Positions 61,469 to 64,000 of a stretch of DNA of 64,000 nucleotides are shown here, piece by piece. The stretch is from assembly GCF_014696355.1 (NCBI RefSeq), contig NZ_JACJQA010000008.1:89105-153104 (forward strand), written 5' to 3'. A program made the translations under genes and the position numbers. The stretch comes from Pseudanabaena sp. FACHB-1998 (GTDB lineage Bacteria > Cyanobacteriota > Cyanobacteriia > Pseudanabaenales > Pseudanabaenaceae). Below the pieces are notes generated by a model. It was not told where the DNA came from. It made no database searches and worked only from the letters and a program-made list of their open reading frames with translations. The first letter of the stretch is position 1; each line of letters starts with the position of its first letter.

Positions 61469-62911
61469 ATGGCGAAACCCAAATCTCGATATGTATGTAA
61501 TAACTGCGGAGAAGATTTCCCGCAGATGTATGGGAAATGTCCCGCTTGCTCCAGTTGGGGAACCTTGCAAGAAGAAATAATTCCTGTGATGTCCACAAAT
61601 ACCAATGCGATCGCCACATTCTCGCATCTCGGTACAGCCAAATCTGCGGGTAAAGCAAAACCTAGAGAATCCTTAACCCTCTCGCAAATTACCGACAATG
61701 ACCAAGCCCGATCGCCTTCTGGGTATGAAGAGCTTGATCGCGTCTTAGGTGGTGGTATTGTCGCAGGTTCCCTTGTGCTGATTGGTGGGGAACCAGGAAT
61801 TGGCAAAAGTACGCTGCTTTTGGGAATGGCGCAAAAATTGATGAGTCGCTATCCCACGCTCTATGTTTGTGCGGAGGAGTCAGCGCAACAGGTAAAACTG
61901 CGATCGCAGAGATTGGGAATCTTAGAAGAGAATTCTGACGATCTCTATTTATTAGCGGAAACAGATTTAGAAACTGTCCTAAGAGAATTGCAATCTCTAC
62001 GTCCCAAAGTTGCGGTAATTGATAGTATTCAAGCGCTCTACTTCTCAAACTTAAATGCTGCCCCCGGTTCCGTTTCGCAAGTGCGGGAATGTACGGCGGC
62101 GCTGATGCGAGTGGCTAAGCGCGAGAATATTTCACTATTTATCGTTGGTCATGTGACTAAGGAAGGCTCGATCGCGGGGCCCAAAGTTTTAGAACATATG
62201 GTCGATACGGTTCTCTATTTTGAAGGCGATCGCTTTGCTACCCATCGATTATTGCGATCAGTCAAAAATCGCTTTGGAGCAACGCAAGAAATCGGCGTAT
62301 TTGAGATGATCGATCGCGGCTTGCGTGAGGTTTCCAATCCTTCGGAATTATTTCTCGGCAATCGTGATGAGTCTGTCCCCGGAACTGCCACGATTGTCGC
62401 CTGTGAGGGAACACGTCCGATTGTAGTGGAATTACAAGCTCTTGTTAGTCCTACGAGTTATTCTTCGCCTCGCCGCACGACAACGGGTATAGAAACTAAT
62501 CGCTTTCTGCAAATTCTTGCCGTTCTCGAAAAGCGGATTGGGATTCCCTTATCAAAGCTTGATGCCTACGTCGCTGCGGCGGGTGGATTGAATGTGGCGG
62601 AACCTGCGGTGGATTTGGGAGTAGCGATCGCTGTGGCGGCAAGTTTTCGCGATCGCACGGTCGATCCGCGCACAGTGATGATTGGTGAGGTGGGACTAGG
62701 GGGACAGGTGCGCCCAGTTTCTCAATTAGATCTACGTTTAAAGGAAGCTGCGAAGTTAGGATTTAAACGGGCAATTATTCCAAGTATGCAGGTGATGCAA
62801 AATTACGGTATGGAAATAGTGCCTGTAACTAAGGTTTTAGATGCGATCGTAGCGGCTTTGCCTCGCACTAAGTTTGAAGTTGCTAAGTCAAGTGATGAGC
62901 CAGAAAATTAA
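61469..62911 (+). CDS. radA: DNA repair protein RadA
   Basis: A RecA-like ATPase that promotes branch migration in recombination. The N-terminal zinc finger is CNNCG ... CPACSSW (residues 10-30). Walker A is GGEPGIGKSTLL near 107, the RadA-specific motif KNRFGATQEIGVFEM is near 266, and the C-terminal Lon-protease-like domain has LDAYVAAAGGLNVAEPAVDL. It is of normal length at 480 residues. Its start is preceded by a PIN relic in the opposite direction. Confidence 0.94.
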   Translation: MAKPKSRYVCNNCGEDFPQMYGKCPACSSWGTLQEEIIPVMSTNTNAIATFSHLGTAKSAGKAKPRESLTLSQITDNDQARSPSGYEELDRVLGGGIVAGSLVLIGGEPGIGKSTLLLGMAQKLMSRYPTLYVCAEESAQQVKLRSQRLGILEENSDDLYLLAETDLETVLRELQSLRPKVAVIDSIQALYFSNLNAAPGSVSQVRECTAALMRVAKRENISLFIVGHVTKEGSIAGPKVLEHMVDTVLYFEGDRFATHRLLRSVKNRFGATQEIGVFEMIDRGLREVSNPSELFLGNRDESVPGTATIVACEGTRPIVVELQALVSPTSYSSPRRTTTGIETNRFLQILAVLEKRIGIPLSKLDAYVAAAGGLNVAEPAVDLGVAIAVAASFRDRTVDPRTVMIGEVGLGGQVRPVSQLDLRLKEAAKLGFKRAIIPSMQVMQNYGMEIVPVTKVLDAIVAALPRTKFEVAKSSDEPEN

Positions 62912-63052
62912 TTAAATTTTCATAAACCCAAGATATTCGGCTTATACCAAATCTACCCAAAAACCCAAATTAGTATGTTAGTATGAATTTATGGCTTAAA
63001 TTCAATTTATGTGCTACGATAAATTCCATTAATCAAGAGTGAGTCTATGTAA

Positions 63053-63841
63053 ATGAGGATCATAAATAGGCAACCCCTAAATGTCGAGTTACTGACGCTA
63101 GATGATGGCACTCAAAAGATTGCTTGGGATCTCAAGCAAATCAAGTCTTTACTAGGGATTAGTGATTTTGTATCTCAAGATGAATTGACTTCTTTAGAAC
63201 CAACTACCACGGGAATTAACTTTTCTGGTATACCCACCATTGAGATCGTGATAGCAGTATTGGATGAACTGGGATTAAAGGATTTATATCAAGTTCGCTA
63301 TCTCAAGCAGTATGCAACAATCATTCCTAAAACTGAATCCAAGCGTCCTAAAGTTGCATTCTACGTTGTACAGCAGCAATCAGAGCTGGCTCTATCTATT
63401 CACGACAAAATTTGGACTAGCTATCGAGCAAAATTCCACTTATATGACGATAATGACCACGAATTAGATAAACAAACTTCCATCCAAAAAGATTTATATA
63501 TCCCGTTTCCAGAGAGGTCTGACTTTTTTGGAAGATTTCTAGAACGGTCTGAGCGTGCAGACATAAACTTATCTGATTTTGAAGATGAAGTATACTATCC
63601 GCCACACTTATATCGGTTACCGACATCTAAATTTAGTCCATTAATTTTGGATATGACTGAACAAAATATTTGCTATGAGATTACTTCAGATCAGAGATTT
63701 CCATCAACTTCTCGAATTTCATTGTCTCAGCATTCGGAGCTGAAAAGACTTTTACTAGATCTGAAAGAGAATATTGAAGTCTTTCTACTTTCTAATGGAG
63801 AGAAGCCTGAGCTTTTAGCTGATTATGTTGAAGACTTCTAG
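63053..63841 (+). CDS. Hypothetical protein
   Basis: A 262-residue soluble protein that I do not recognise. Visible features are an N-terminal region with KIAWDLKQIKSLLGISDFVS, a middle acidic region with DDNDHELDKQTS, and a C-terminal helix LKRLLLDLKENIEVFLL. There is no signal peptide or membrane helix. A possible further gene starts 50 bp downstream. No function is inferred. Confidence 0.6.
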   Translation: MRIINRQPLNVELLTLDDGTQKIAWDLKQIKSLLGISDFVSQDELTSLEPTTTGINFSGIPTIEIVIAVLDELGLKDLYQVRYLKQYATIIPKTESKRPKVAFYVVQQQSELALSIHDKIWTSYRAKFHLYDDNDHELDKQTSIQKDLYIPFPERSDFFGRFLERSERADINLSDFEDEVYYPPHLYRLPTSKFSPLILDMTEQNICYEITSDQRFPSTSRISLSQHSELKRLLLDLKENIEVFLLSNGEKPELLADYVEDF

Positions 63842-63890
63842 ACAATCAATCACATTATGACAAATTTAGGATCTGCTACTTATATGACTG

Positions 63891-64000
63891 ATGTTACGTG
63901 GAAGGAATAGCCAGTTTTTGGAGTTGAGAGAAACTAGCCCTAATAGCATTGAAGTAGAGTTTAGACTTGAGAGCAAAGTGATTGAGTTTAGTTTTGATCC
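63891..64000 (+). CDS. Partial gene at the window edge, possible Trypco1-like protein
   Basis: From an ATG at 63891 the frame is open to the end: MLRGRNSQFLELRETSPNSI then EVEFRLESKVIEFSFD. The SIEVEF segment after an LRE-like start recalls the trypsin-co-occurring domain 1 (Trypco1), but only 36 codons are visible. A different, shorter frame (MTNLGS...) ends at 63910. Treat as tentative. Confidence 0.3.
   Translation, partial: MLRGRNSQFLELRETSPNSIEVEFRLESKVIEFSFD

Overview
The window looks like chromosome of a cyanobacterium. Signs seen in the sequence are the very frequent octamer GCGATCGC (the cyanobacterial HIP1 site), a DNA polymerase III alpha gene that ends in a split-intein half (the cyanobacterial DnaE arrangement), a plant-like ferredoxin-type glutamate synthase, DUF2809 and UbiB/ABC1 genes, and many intergenic hairpins with GCGAAGC/GCTTCGC centres. 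A Pseudanabaena-like lineage is my guess from the repeat style; nothing in the window proves it.

Layout. 1-13.7 kb is ordinary housekeeping: DUF1648 fragment, DAHP synthase, hisB, two small secreted or membrane proteins, a P-type cation ATPase followed 4 bp later by a DUF697 GTPase, an ABC-F protein, a pentapeptide-repeat protein, rnc and rimM. 13.8-27 kb carries a Gfo/Idh oxidoreductase, Fd-GOGAT, cobO, a Ca2+/H+ antiporter, a secreted unknown protein, tRNA-Ala(GGC), rpmB, tyrA and a UbiB-type kinase. 27.4-34 kb is a four-gene signalling operon: coiled-coil protein, a large inner-membrane protein with a roadblock/longin-like region plus BON-like and OmpA-like regions, a Rab-like small GTPase, and a hybrid histidine kinase. 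34.2-37 kb holds ECF transporter genes cbiQ and cbiO and a glycosyltransferase.

37-41.8 kb is an accessory island on the 3' side of split dnaE. It holds intact and broken toxin-antitoxin (TA) modules (PIN relic, VapBC relic, MazEF-like, Phd/RelE-like) and an OLD-family ATPase/TOPRIM nuclease. Lying between them are two displaced extra copies of the 3' part of the dnaE intein gene, one near-identical to the live copy and one decayed. This suggests stepwise accretion of cargo at the end of dnaE and is the most unusual feature of the window.

41.8-54.9 kb returns to core genes: dnaE-N, polA, a class I lysyl-tRNA synthetase, gatB, bestrophin, sdhB, a GNAT acetyltransferase and thiD. 54.9-61.4 kb is a second accessory region: a Roco (LRR-Roc-COR) GTPase, a complete IS4-type insertion sequence with 5-bp target duplication, a truncated PemK/MazF-like relic, two PIN TA modules with paralogous antitoxins, and a 264-bp duplicated orphan antitoxin gene. 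radA, an unknown gene and the start of another close the window.

Repeats matter here. At least five copies of a ~115-bp fold-back MITE-like element sit between genes, many gene-specific perfect palindromes touch or contain stop codons, and three protein genes (P-type ATPase, glycosyltransferase, polA) carry in-frame segments that look like interspersed repeats translated as linkers.
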